Program-made: the position numbers and the translations under genes
Shown here: one piece after another, positions 45,391 to 53,187 of the stretch
Position numbering within the stretch: the first letter of the stretch is position 1
Layout: each line of letters starts with the position of its first letter
Notes under the pieces: model-generated
What the model was told of the DNA's origin: nothing
Database searches by the model: none
Seen by the model: the letters and a program-made list of their open reading frames with translations, nothing else
DNA from: Salinicola rhizosphaerae
Lineage (GTDB): Bacteria > Pseudomonadota > Gammaproteobacteria > Pseudomonadales > Halomonadaceae
Reading direction: 5' to 3'
NCBI RefSeq assembly: GCF_014652715.1
Contig: NZ_BMZI01000002.1
Span: forward strand, 246,890 to 310,889
DNA length: 64,000 nt

Positions 45391-46677
45391 ATGCTGCGAT
45401 TGATGGCCGTGCTGCTACTCGCCGCAATGTCGATGGTGCCGGTCAATGCTGCCGAGCCACCGTTGACCGTCACCGACCTCGCCGGCCGGCAGGTCACGCT
45501 CGATCACGTACCGCAGCGAATATTCCTCGACGACCCTAGACACCTGTTCGCACTCGCCGCGCTACTGCCCGACCCGGTCGCCCGGATGAGCGGCTGGCAC
45601 GGCTCGCTCGCCGGCTTCGACGACGAGGCACAGGCACGCTTCACCGAAATCTTTCCGGCACTCGCCCGCCTGCCGTCGCTCGGCGGCGGCAATGCCAGGC
45701 TCAGCGCCGAGTCGCTGCTCACGCTGCATTCCGATTTGGTCGTCATCAACCTGGCCCGCTATGCCGAACTGCGGGAGTCGCCGCTGCTGGATCAGCTCAC
45801 GGCACTCGAGATCCCGGTGGTTTTCATCGACTTTCAGCAGCACCCGCTTGCGGATACCGGGCCGTCTCTGACGCTGCTGGGTCGCGTACTGGATGTCGAC
45901 CCCCGCGCTCGCGCGCTCGTCAGCCGGCTCGAGAGCGCCGTCGATGCCGTCGACGACTGCATCGACAACGCCCCGGAACGCTTCGAGGCGCCCAGCGTAC
46001 TGATCGATATCGCGCCCGGGCTCAAGGTCGACTGCTGTCGCAGCAACTTCGACAGCGGCATCGCCGATCTGGTGAGCCGTGCCGGGGGTGACAATCTGGC
46101 CGCCAACCTGACGCCCGGCAGCGAGAACGTGCTCAATCCCGAACGTATTCTGGCCCGCGATCCAGACGTGATCATCGCCACCGCGGCGCGCTGGCCCGGC
46201 GGTAGCTCCATTCGCGAGGGGTTTGGTGTCGCGCCCGAGACGACACAGCGCGACATGGCCCGCATCGTGTCGCAAAGGCCGGGCTGGGCATCGCTCTCGG
46301 CGGTGAACGAAGGACGGTTTCACGCCCTGTGGCACGGCTATCACCAGGGGCCGTTCTCGGCGGTGGCGCTGCAGGCGATCGCCAAGTGGCTGCATCCTCG
46401 ACAGTGCGCGGCGCTCGATCCCGCAACGACGCGCCGAGCGCTGTTCGCGGATTTTCTGCCGATCTCGCCCCGGGGCACGTTCGAAGCCACTTTCGGTGAT
46501 ACGTCCGAAGCCACTTCCGGTGATACGTCCGAAGCCACTTCCGGTGACACGTCCAAAGCCGCGGCCAGCGCCGAGGCTCCGGCAGAGCCCGGAGACAGGT
46601 TGCGCGATGCACCTGGCGCCCAATCCGATAGCGTCGGCACAAGCATCCTGGCCGCTACGCCGATCACACATCCCTAA
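45391..46677 (+). CDS. Iron-siderophore ABC transporter substrate-binding protein (FecB/TroA fold) with repeat tail
   Basis: About 428 residues. Signal peptide LRLMAVLLLAAMSMVPVNA. The mature part begins LTVTDLAGRQVTLDHVPQRIF, the usual start of FecB/FepB-like binding proteins, then SAESLLTLHSDLVVIN, NPERILARDPDVIIATAARW and RPGWASLSAVNEGRFHALW. After about residue 360 comes an unusual tail of ~65 residues with three copies of an octapeptide (T-[SF]-E-A-T-[SF]-G-D) and low-complexity Ala/Glu/Pro. Start at 45391 is chosen for the signal peptide; an in-frame ATG at 45307 would add 28 residues ahead. No permease or ATPase gene follows. Fur box upstream. Confidence 0.85.
   Translation: MLRLMAVLLLAAMSMVPVNAAEPPLTVTDLAGRQVTLDHVPQRIFLDDPRHLFALAALLPDPVARMSGWHGSLAGFDDEAQARFTEIFPALARLPSLGGGNARLSAESLLTLHSDLVVINLARYAELRESPLLDQLTALEIPVVFIDFQQHPLADTGPSLTLLGRVLDVDPRARALVSRLESAVDAVDDCIDNAPERFEAPSVLIDIAPGLKVDCCRSNFDSGIADLVSRAGGDNLAANLTPGSENVLNPERILARDPDVIIATAARWPGGSSIREGFGVAPETTQRDMARIVSQRPGWASLSAVNEGRFHALWHGYHQGPFSAVALQAIAKWLHPRQCAALDPATTRRALFADFLPISPRGTFEATFGDTSEATSGDTSEATSGDTSKAAASAEAPAEPGDRLRDAPGAQSDSVGTSILAATPITHP
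46477..46548. repeat. Three in-frame copies of a 24-bp unit in the binding-protein tail
   Basis: Units 46477-46500, 46501-46524 and 46525-46548 differ at only a few bases; a partial fourth (ACGTCCAAAGCC) follows. 24 bases keep the frame, giving TFEATFGD, TSEATSGD, TSEATSGD. Confidence 0.95.
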
Positions 46678-46701
46678 TCGAACCTAACGGAAATTCTCCT
46701 C

Positions 46702-48807
46702 GTGCCTTCTCGCCACTCGCTCACCCTGATCACCGCGGCGTTCGCCACCCTCCATGGCCTGCCGCTATTCGCCGCCGTCGACAACGACGCAACGCTGGAA
46801 CCGCTCACCGTCACGGCGGCCAAGGTGGCAACAAAGGCACAGGGCTATCGACCGGGCGATTCCGACATGGCGACCGGCCGCCGTACGGACTTTCTGGCCC
46901 AAGCGCGTACCGTCGACGCACTGACGTCGCAGGTCATCAGCGACAGCGGCGCGGATTCGCTGACGGACGCCATGGCTTACGTGCCCGGGGTGACGCTCGG
47001 CAACACCATGGGCGGCACCGAAGCGGGATTCATCAAGCGCGGTTTCGGCAGCAACAGCGACGGCTCCATCCTGCGCGACGGCATCCGCCAGCCACGCAAC
47101 ACCTTTCCGCTATTCACCACCGAGCGCGTCGAAGTTCTCAAGGGCCCGGGATCGTTTCGCTACGGCATCCAGGAGCCGGGCGGGGTGATCAATATCGTCA
47201 GCAAGAAGCCGCAATACACCTGGCAGCGCAGCATCAGCGGCAAGGGCAGCTCCTTCGGCGGCGGCGATGCCAGCGTCGATGTCACCGGGCCGCTGGGTGA
47301 CACCGGCGGCGCCTTCCGCTTCATCGTCGGTCAGCAGGACGAAAACTATTGGCGCGACTTCGGCAACAACCGCCAGACGGTGATCGCCCCGTCGCTAGCC
47401 TGGGAGGACGACGACACCCGGCTGTGGCTCGCCTACGAGTATCGCGACTATGATCTGACGCTCGACCGCGGCACGGCCTTCGTCGACGGCAAGGCGGTCG
47501 ATATCCCGCGTACGCGACGGCTGGACGAGGATTGGTCCGGCGTCGAAGGGCACGACCAGTCCGTCACCGCGCGCTGGGAGCAGGATCTCTCGACTGCCTG
47601 GACCAGCCGGCTCACCTACGGCTGGAACCGACGCCAGTACGACGACGGCCAGCCTCGCGTGCTGAGCGTCGATGGCGACGGCATCGCGACGCGTCGCGCC
47701 GACGCCAATCACGGCTACGATCGGCGGGTGATCTACGCTGCGGCCGAGCTGCTGGGTGATGTGAATCTTGCCGGTCTGCGTCACGAGATGACGCTGGGCG
47801 TCGATCACGAGCGGCGTCGCGACTACCTCGCCGACCGCTATCGCGGCGACACCGATACGATCTCGATCTACGATCCGGACGACGGTGATCTGAGTCTGGA
47901 TGGCGCCACCTACCAGACCAGCCGCAGCCACCGGCTCGACGAAATCAACTCGACCGCCGCCTACGTCGACGACAACGTGCATCTGGGCGAGCGCTGGATT
48001 CTAGGCCTCGGCGGGCGCTATCAGTACACCGAACAGTACGGCGGCCAGGGTCGGCCGTTCGTGGTCGAGACCGATACCGACGATACCGTCTTCCTGCCGC
48101 ATGCCAGCCTGCTCTACCGCATCGATCCGTTGACCTCGGTCTACGCCAGCTACAGCGAATCCTTCGTGCCCAACACGCCGGACAGCGACAGCGGCCAGAC
48201 CTTCGACCCCGAGGAGGGGCGCGGCTGGGAAGTCGGGCTGAAGCGACGGCTGCTCGACGAGCGCATGGAAGCCTCGCTGGCCTGGTTCGACATTACCAAG
48301 GAGAACGTGGTGGTCAGCGACAACGGCGTCTCCCGCGCCATCGGCAAGAGCGGCTCGCAGGGCGTGGAGCTCGCGCTGCAGGGGCAACTGACCGAGCGCC
48401 TGTCGCTGCTCGCCAGCTACGCCTACACCGACGCCAGGATTCTCGATGACGCCGACGGCGACACCGAAGGCAACGAGCTACCGAACGTCGCCCGACACAC
48501 GGCATCACTGCTGCTGGCACAGGATCTTGCGGTGAATCCTGAATATGGCCGCTGGCGCGTCGGCGGCGGCGTGCGCTACGTCGGCTCGCGCGAAGGCGAC
48601 GATGACAACAGCTTCACGCTCGACGACTATACCGTCGCCGACGCCTTTGTCGGCTGGGATACGCACTGGCTGGGCGATAAGACCCATCTACAGCTCAACG
48701 TGAAGAACCTCTTCGACACCACCTACTACCCGTCGAGCGGCGGCGATACGCGTGTTGTCGTCGGTGAACCGCTGGAGGTGACGCTAGGCGCCAGCGTGTC
48801 GTTCTAG
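46702..48807 (+). CDS. TonB-dependent siderophore receptor
   Basis: 701 residues, outer-membrane gated barrel. Signal peptide (SLTLITAAFATLHGLPLFA), TonB-box-like LEPLTVTAAKV near residue 32, plug domain with MAYVPGVTLGN, FIKRGFGSNSDGSILRDGIRQPR and VEVLKGPGSFRYGIQEPGGVINIVSKKP. A 22-strand barrel ends in the outer-membrane Phe (VTLGASVSF). Similar to ferric-siderophore receptors of the FhuA/FpvA group; ligand unknown. GTG start at 46702, 24 bases after the binding-protein gene, so one Fur-controlled unit. No transporter or utilisation enzymes in the window. Confidence 0.93.
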   Translation: MPSRHSLTLITAAFATLHGLPLFAAVDNDATLEPLTVTAAKVATKAQGYRPGDSDMATGRRTDFLAQARTVDALTSQVISDSGADSLTDAMAYVPGVTLGNTMGGTEAGFIKRGFGSNSDGSILRDGIRQPRNTFPLFTTERVEVLKGPGSFRYGIQEPGGVINIVSKKPQYTWQRSISGKGSSFGGGDASVDVTGPLGDTGGAFRFIVGQQDENYWRDFGNNRQTVIAPSLAWEDDDTRLWLAYEYRDYDLTLDRGTAFVDGKAVDIPRTRRLDEDWSGVEGHDQSVTARWEQDLSTAWTSRLTYGWNRRQYDDGQPRVLSVDGDGIATRRADANHGYDRRVIYAAAELLGDVNLAGLRHEMTLGVDHERRRDYLADRYRGDTDTISIYDPDDGDLSLDGATYQTSRSHRLDEINSTAAYVDDNVHLGERWILGLGGRYQYTEQYGGQGRPFVVETDTDDTVFLPHASLLYRIDPLTSVYASYSESFVPNTPDSDSGQTFDPEEGRGWEVGLKRRLLDERMEASLAWFDITKENVVVSDNGVSRAIGKSGSQGVELALQGQLTERLSLLASYAYTDARILDDADGDTEGNELPNVARHTASLLLAQDLAVNPEYGRWRVGGGVRYVGSREGDDDNSFTLDDYTVADAFVGWDTHWLGDKTHLQLNVKNLFDTTYYPSSGGDTRVVVGEPLEVTLGASVSF

Positions 48808-48844
48808 GACAGCGGCGAGAGGGCGGCAACCAGGGGCGGCCCCG

Positions 48845-49294
48845 CTACAGCGCCAGCGGGCGATTCTCGGCCAGCGCCTCCATGGCGAAGTAGGAGGTGA
48901 CGGTATCGATCTCGAAGCCGTCGATCAGCCGCTGGTAGACCCGGTCGAAGCCGGCGATGTCACGGGTGACGATCTTGAGCAGATAGTCGTAGTCGCCGCT
49001 GATGCGGTAGAAGTCGCTGATCTCTTCGATGCCGAGCACATGCTCGCGGAAGGCGGTGAGCCAGTCGGCCGAGTGGCTGCGAGTGCGGATCATGGTGAAC
49101 ACCACCAGATCGATGCCCAGCGCCTCACGGCCGATCACCAGCCGCGTCCCCTGGATCACGCCGGCTGACTCGAGCTGCTTCAGCCGCCGCCAGCAGGCGT
49201 TCTGGGAGAGATGGATGCGCTCGGCGAGCTCGCGCTGGGGAAGCGTCGGATGCGTTTGCAGCGTTCGCAGAATGGCGAGGTTGTAATGATCCAT
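48845..49294 (-). CDS. Lrp/AsnC family transcriptional regulator
   Basis: 149 residues. N-terminal helix-turn-helix (DHYNLAILRTLQTHPTLPQRELAERIHLSQNACWRRLKQLESAGVI), C-terminal RAM domain (LVVFTMIRTRSHS, FYRISGDYDYLLKIVTRDIAGFDRVYQRLI). Met at 49294 fits the family start; Met codons at 49309 and 49348 are in frame. Divergent from the aminotransferase-hydantoinase cluster by 148 bases, so it is the probable regulator of that cluster. Lrp proteins usually sense an amino acid or a derivative. Confidence 0.9.
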   Translation of the reverse strand: MDHYNLAILRTLQTHPTLPQRELAERIHLSQNACWRRLKQLESAGVIQGTRLVIGREALGIDLVVFTMIRTRSHSADWLTAFREHVLGIEEISDFYRISGDYDYLLKIVTRDIAGFDRVYQRLIDGFEIDTVTSYFAMEALAENRPLAL

Positions 49295-49442
49295 CTTAAC
49301 GCCTGTCATTCGTTCAAATTCTCCACAATCGGCATGATTCGTCGTCAATCTTACAACCTGTGAACGACGGCAGCTCTCGTATCATTAAGGTCGCATCGAT
49401 CGGCTTCGCCGGCCGATTTCACCGACTGACAAGAGAGACACC

Positions 49443-50912
49443 ATGTCCGCGCTGCACGCGTTCCGCGACTCCCTGGCCCATCCCGACGTTGTTGCCCGCC
49501 TGCGCGCCGGCGTGATCGGCGACGACGTCGAATTCGACACGCCCTTCGGCCGCCGGCGCCTGCTCTACGCCGACCACGTCGCTTCCGGACGCGCCCTGCG
49601 CCAGGTCGAGCGCTTTATCGCCGAACAGGTGCTGCCCTTCTATGCCAACTCGCACACCGAGGCTTCCTTCTGCGGCCAGACGATGACCCGGCTGCGCGCC
49701 GAGGCGCGGGAGATCGTGCGCGACGAGGTCAACGGCGCGGGCTGTCATGTCGTTTTCAACGGCGCCGGCGCCACAGCGGGGCTCAATCGACTCGTGGCGC
49801 TGCTCGGCATCGCCGCGCGGGTACGCGCCGGTGAACGGATCACCGTGCTGATCGGCCCCTACGAGCACCACTCCAACCTGCTGCCGTGGCGCGAGAGCGG
49901 CGCCGATCTCGTCGAGATCCCCGAAGCCGCCGCGGGCGGACCGGATCTCGAGGCGCTGGAAACGGCGCTCACGGCCGCGGCCGGCAGCGCGCTGATCGTC
50001 GGCAGCTTCTCCGCCGCCTCCAACGTCACCGGCACCCTCACCGACGTCGACGCGGTCACGCGCTGCCTGAAGCGTCACGGCGCGCTGGCGATCTGGGACT
50101 ACGCCGGCGGCGCGCCCTACCTGCCGATGGACATGGCGCCGGCGGCGGGCTGCGAGAAGGACGCCATCGTCTTCTCGCCGCACAAGTTCGTCGGCGGACC
50201 GGGCGCTTCCGGCGTGCTGGTGTTCCGCGACAGCGTGGTCCACGGCAACGTCCCGACCCAGCCGGGGGGCGGCACGGTCAGCTTCGTCTCGCCGTGGCAG
50301 CACCGTTATAGCGGGCGGGTCGAAGCGCGCGAGGAGGGCGGTACGCCCAACGTGATCGGCGATATTCGCGCCGCGCTGGCACTGCTGGTCAAGGCCGCCG
50401 TGGGTGGCAATTTCATTCGCGAGCGCGACGCGGCCCTGCGCGAACGGGCGCTGGCACGCTGGCAGGCCGAGCCGCGCCTGCGCCTGCTCGGCAATCCGGA
50501 AGCCCCGGCGCTGCCGATTTTCTCGTTCCAGGTGAAAGACGCACACGGCGCGCCGATCCACCATCAGCTCTTCACCCGCATGCTCTCCGACGTCTACGGC
50601 ATCCAAGCTCGTGGCGGCTGCGCCTGCGCCGGGCCCTATGCCCATCGCCTGATGGCGATCGACGACGATGCCTCCGAGGCGCTGCTGGCCAGGCTCGAGA
50701 ACGGCGAAGAGCTGGCCAAGCCGGGCTGGGTGCGGCTGAGCCTGCACTATCTGCATGGCGACGATCAGGTCGAACGGATACTCGACGGCGTGGCCACCCT
50801 CGCCCGCGAGGCGAGCCACTGGGCCGAGCACTACGTTGGGGATTCCCGCACCGCCCGCTTTCGCGTCACGAGTGCGGAAGAGACAAACAACTACATGACT
50901 AAGGTAGAATGA
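49443..50912 (+). CDS. Class V aminotransferase/cysteine-desulfurase-like PLP enzyme
   Basis: 489 residues, fold type I PLP enzyme. Seen: RLLYADHVASGRALRQVERF at the N terminus, YANSHTEASFCGQTMTRLRAEARE (about 67-90), FNGAGATAGLNRLV, IWDYAGGAPYLPMDM (Asp for the PLP ring N) and the Lys in IVFSPHKFVGGPGASGVLVF (about 245). RGGCACAGPYAHRL in the C-terminal half has a Cys-Ala-Cys reminiscent of desulfurase loops. It could be a cysteine desulfurase, a C-S/C-N lyase or an epimerase. Upstream of hyuA on the same strand, divergent from Lrp. Confidence 0.88.
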   Translation: MSALHAFRDSLAHPDVVARLRAGVIGDDVEFDTPFGRRRLLYADHVASGRALRQVERFIAEQVLPFYANSHTEASFCGQTMTRLRAEAREIVRDEVNGAGCHVVFNGAGATAGLNRLVALLGIAARVRAGERITVLIGPYEHHSNLLPWRESGADLVEIPEAAAGGPDLEALETALTAAAGSALIVGSFSAASNVTGTLTDVDAVTRCLKRHGALAIWDYAGGAPYLPMDMAPAAGCEKDAIVFSPHKFVGGPGASGVLVFRDSVVHGNVPTQPGGGTVSFVSPWQHRYSGRVEAREEGGTPNVIGDIRAALALLVKAAVGGNFIRERDAALRERALARWQAEPRLRLLGNPEAPALPIFSFQVKDAHGAPIHHQLFTRMLSDVYGIQARGGCACAGPYAHRLMAIDDDASEALLARLENGEELAKPGWVRLSLHYLHGDDQVERILDGVATLAREASHWAEHYVGDSRTARFRVTSAEETNNYMTKVE

Positions 50913-51030
50913 CGCTCCCGTGAACGACCGGCCCGATCGCGCTGGCCGACACCCGACTCGACGACCGGCGACGGCGCCACGCGCGCGCCGCGACAGTCCA
51001 ATCCGAAGATGACACTTGGCTCCTTCTGAC

Positions 51031-53187
51031 ATGGCCCAGAACGACAACAACTTCCGCGTCGGCATCGATGTCGGCGGCACCTTCACCGATTTCGTGCTGT
51101 TCGACCCCAGCGGGCGACAGGCGCCGATCTTCCACAAGGAGCCGAGCACGCCGTCCGACCCGGCGCAGGCCGTGGGCAACGGCCTGGCCCGGCTGATCGC
51201 CGAGCAGGCACTGCCGCCGTCGGCCATCGCCGCGATCCAGCACGGCACGACCATCGGGTTGAACGCGATCATCCAGCGTCGCGGCGCCCGCGTCGGGCTG
51301 ATCGTGTCGGAAGGCTTCCGCGATATTCTCGAAATCGGCCGCGCGCGCATGCCGTCGTCGTTCGACTTCCACGCCACCCGCGAGACGCCGCTGATCCCGC
51401 GCGAGAACGTGCTCGAGATCGGCGCCCGCTTCGACCGCGACGGCGCGATCACGCGCTGGCCCGACGCCGCCGAGATCGAGCGCGTCGCCGCCGACCTGGC
51501 CGCGCTCGACGTCGATGCCGCCGTGATCATGCTGATCAACGGCTATCTCCAGCCCGAGCAGGAAGCCGAACTCGCCGCCGCGCTTGCGCGTCACGGCAAC
51601 ACGATCAGCGTGCTCTCCGCCGCCCAGACCTGGCCGGAAATTCGCGAATACGAGCGCACCATGGCGGCGGTGCTGAACGCCTATATCCAGCCGCTGATGG
51701 ATCGCTACTTCGCTCGCCTGACCGAGCTGATCGGCGAGCTCGGCATCGACGCCCCACTACTGGTCACCACCTCCAACGGCGGCTCGATGTCGCTGGCAAC
51801 GGCGCTGGCGCGGCCGATCGACACCGTGCTTTCCGGACCCGCCTCAGGCGTGGTCGCGGCGATTCGCCTGGGCAACGAGGCGGACGTCTCGCGCCTGGTC
51901 ACCTTCGACATGGGTGGCACCAGCAGCGATATCGCGGTCTCACAGGCGCGCGCGCCGGAGATGGTCACGCGCACCGAAATCGGCGGCATGCCGCTGGTGG
52001 TACCGGTGGTCGGCGTCTCCGCCATCGGCGCCGGTGGCGGCTCCAAGGTCTGGGTCGACGAACTCGGCGTGCTCAAGGTCGGCCCGGAGAGCGCCGGCGC
52101 CGATCCCGGTCCGATCGCCTACGGCCGTGGCGGTACCGAACCGACGGTGACCGACTGCTACCTGACTCTCGGCGTGCTCGATGCCGAGGTCTTCGCCGGC
52201 GGCACCATGACGCTCGACACCCGCGACGTCTCGCAGGCGCTGGAAGCGGTCGCCGCGCGTCTGGCGATGAGCGGCGAAGACGCCGGCGTGCGCGCCGCCG
52301 CCGGCGCGCTCGAGATCGCCACCGCGCAGATGGCCGCGGAGCTGCGCAAGGGGCTGGCCCAGCGCGGCTTGGACCCGGCCGATTTCACGCTGGTGCCGTT
52401 CGGCGGCGCGGGTCCGACTCACGCCAACTGGCTGGCGGCGGAAGCGGGCCTGCCGCGCGTGATGGTGCCGCTGCAGCCGGGCACCTTCTGCGCCCTAGGC
52501 GCGGCGACCGCCGACCTACGCCGCGACTTCGTACGCAGCCTGCGCGTGACGCTGGATGATCGTGCCGCCGGTGAGATTACCCGCCGTTGGGCGACGATGA
52601 TCGACGAGGCCCGCGACTGGCTGGCCGATCAGGGCTTCGAGAGCGCTGACGGCGACGATGTTCAGCTGCTGCCCGCGCTGGACATGCGCTACGCCGGCCA
52701 GGCCTACGAGCTCAATGTCGCCTTCGCCGCCGACCGCCTGGCCGAGCTCGATGCCGCCACCCTGCGCGAAGCGTTCCACCGCGAGCACGAGCTTCATTAT
52801 GGTTTTCGAGATGAGGGCTTTCGTGATGAAGGCTTCGGGAATGACGAGGGCCACGACCAGCCCACGCCGATCGACGTCTCGACCATCCGTCTGGCCGTGG
52901 TCGGCCGGTTGGTCGACGCGACCAGCCCGTCGCGTTTCGCCGGCGAAGGCGCCACGCCGCGCACGCACCGTCGTCTCTTCCTGCAGGGCGAGTGGCACGA
53001 GGCCGCCATCTACGCCCGCGCCGAGCTGGGCGCCAATGATCGCTTCGACGGGCCGGCCATCGTCGAACAGGACGATACCACCGTGGTGATCCTGCACGGG
53101 TGGCACGCCCGCGTCGACGCCCTGGGCAACCTGCATCTCGCCGCCGATGCCGACGAGTCTTTCGCTGACGAGGAGCCGCGCGCATGA
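51031..53187 (+). CDS. hyuA: Hydantoinase/oxoprolinase family protein, subunit A (ATPase)
   Basis: 718 residues. Actin/HSP70-like ATPase with two phosphate motifs: VGIDVGGTFTDFVLFDPSG at the N terminus and VTFDMGGTSSDIAVSQ near residue 290, plus IQHGTTIGLNAII and FGGAGPTHANWLAAEAGLP. With HyuB it forms an ATP-dependent cyclic amide hydrolase (5-oxoproline, N-methylhydantoin) or a related carboxylase. Start: ATG at 51031; a TTG at 51016 is possible; no good ribosome binding site. An odd hydrophilic insertion FRDEGFRDEGFGNDEG is found near residue 590. The stop overlaps the next start (ATGA). Confidence 0.92.
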   Translation: MAQNDNNFRVGIDVGGTFTDFVLFDPSGRQAPIFHKEPSTPSDPAQAVGNGLARLIAEQALPPSAIAAIQHGTTIGLNAIIQRRGARVGLIVSEGFRDILEIGRARMPSSFDFHATRETPLIPRENVLEIGARFDRDGAITRWPDAAEIERVAADLAALDVDAAVIMLINGYLQPEQEAELAAALARHGNTISVLSAAQTWPEIREYERTMAAVLNAYIQPLMDRYFARLTELIGELGIDAPLLVTTSNGGSMSLATALARPIDTVLSGPASGVVAAIRLGNEADVSRLVTFDMGGTSSDIAVSQARAPEMVTRTEIGGMPLVVPVVGVSAIGAGGGSKVWVDELGVLKVGPESAGADPGPIAYGRGGTEPTVTDCYLTLGVLDAEVFAGGTMTLDTRDVSQALEAVAARLAMSGEDAGVRAAAGALEIATAQMAAELRKGLAQRGLDPADFTLVPFGGAGPTHANWLAAEAGLPRVMVPLQPGTFCALGAATADLRRDFVRSLRVTLDDRAAGEITRRWATMIDEARDWLADQGFESADGDDVQLLPALDMRYAGQAYELNVAFAADRLAELDAATLREAFHREHELHYGFRDEGFRDEGFGNDEGHDQPTPIDVSTIRLAVVGRLVDATSPSRFAGEGATPRTHRRLFLQGEWHEAAIYARAELGANDRFDGPAIVEQDDTTVVILHGWHARVDALGNLHLAADADESFADEEPRA

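Noticed and set aside
45562-46671. 369-residue minus-strand open frame
   Set aside because: Antisense to the iron substrate-binding protein; low complexity and no start signal.
49419-51539. 706-residue minus-strand open frame
   Set aside because: Antisense to the class V aminotransferase and hyuA, both of which have clear catalytic motifs.
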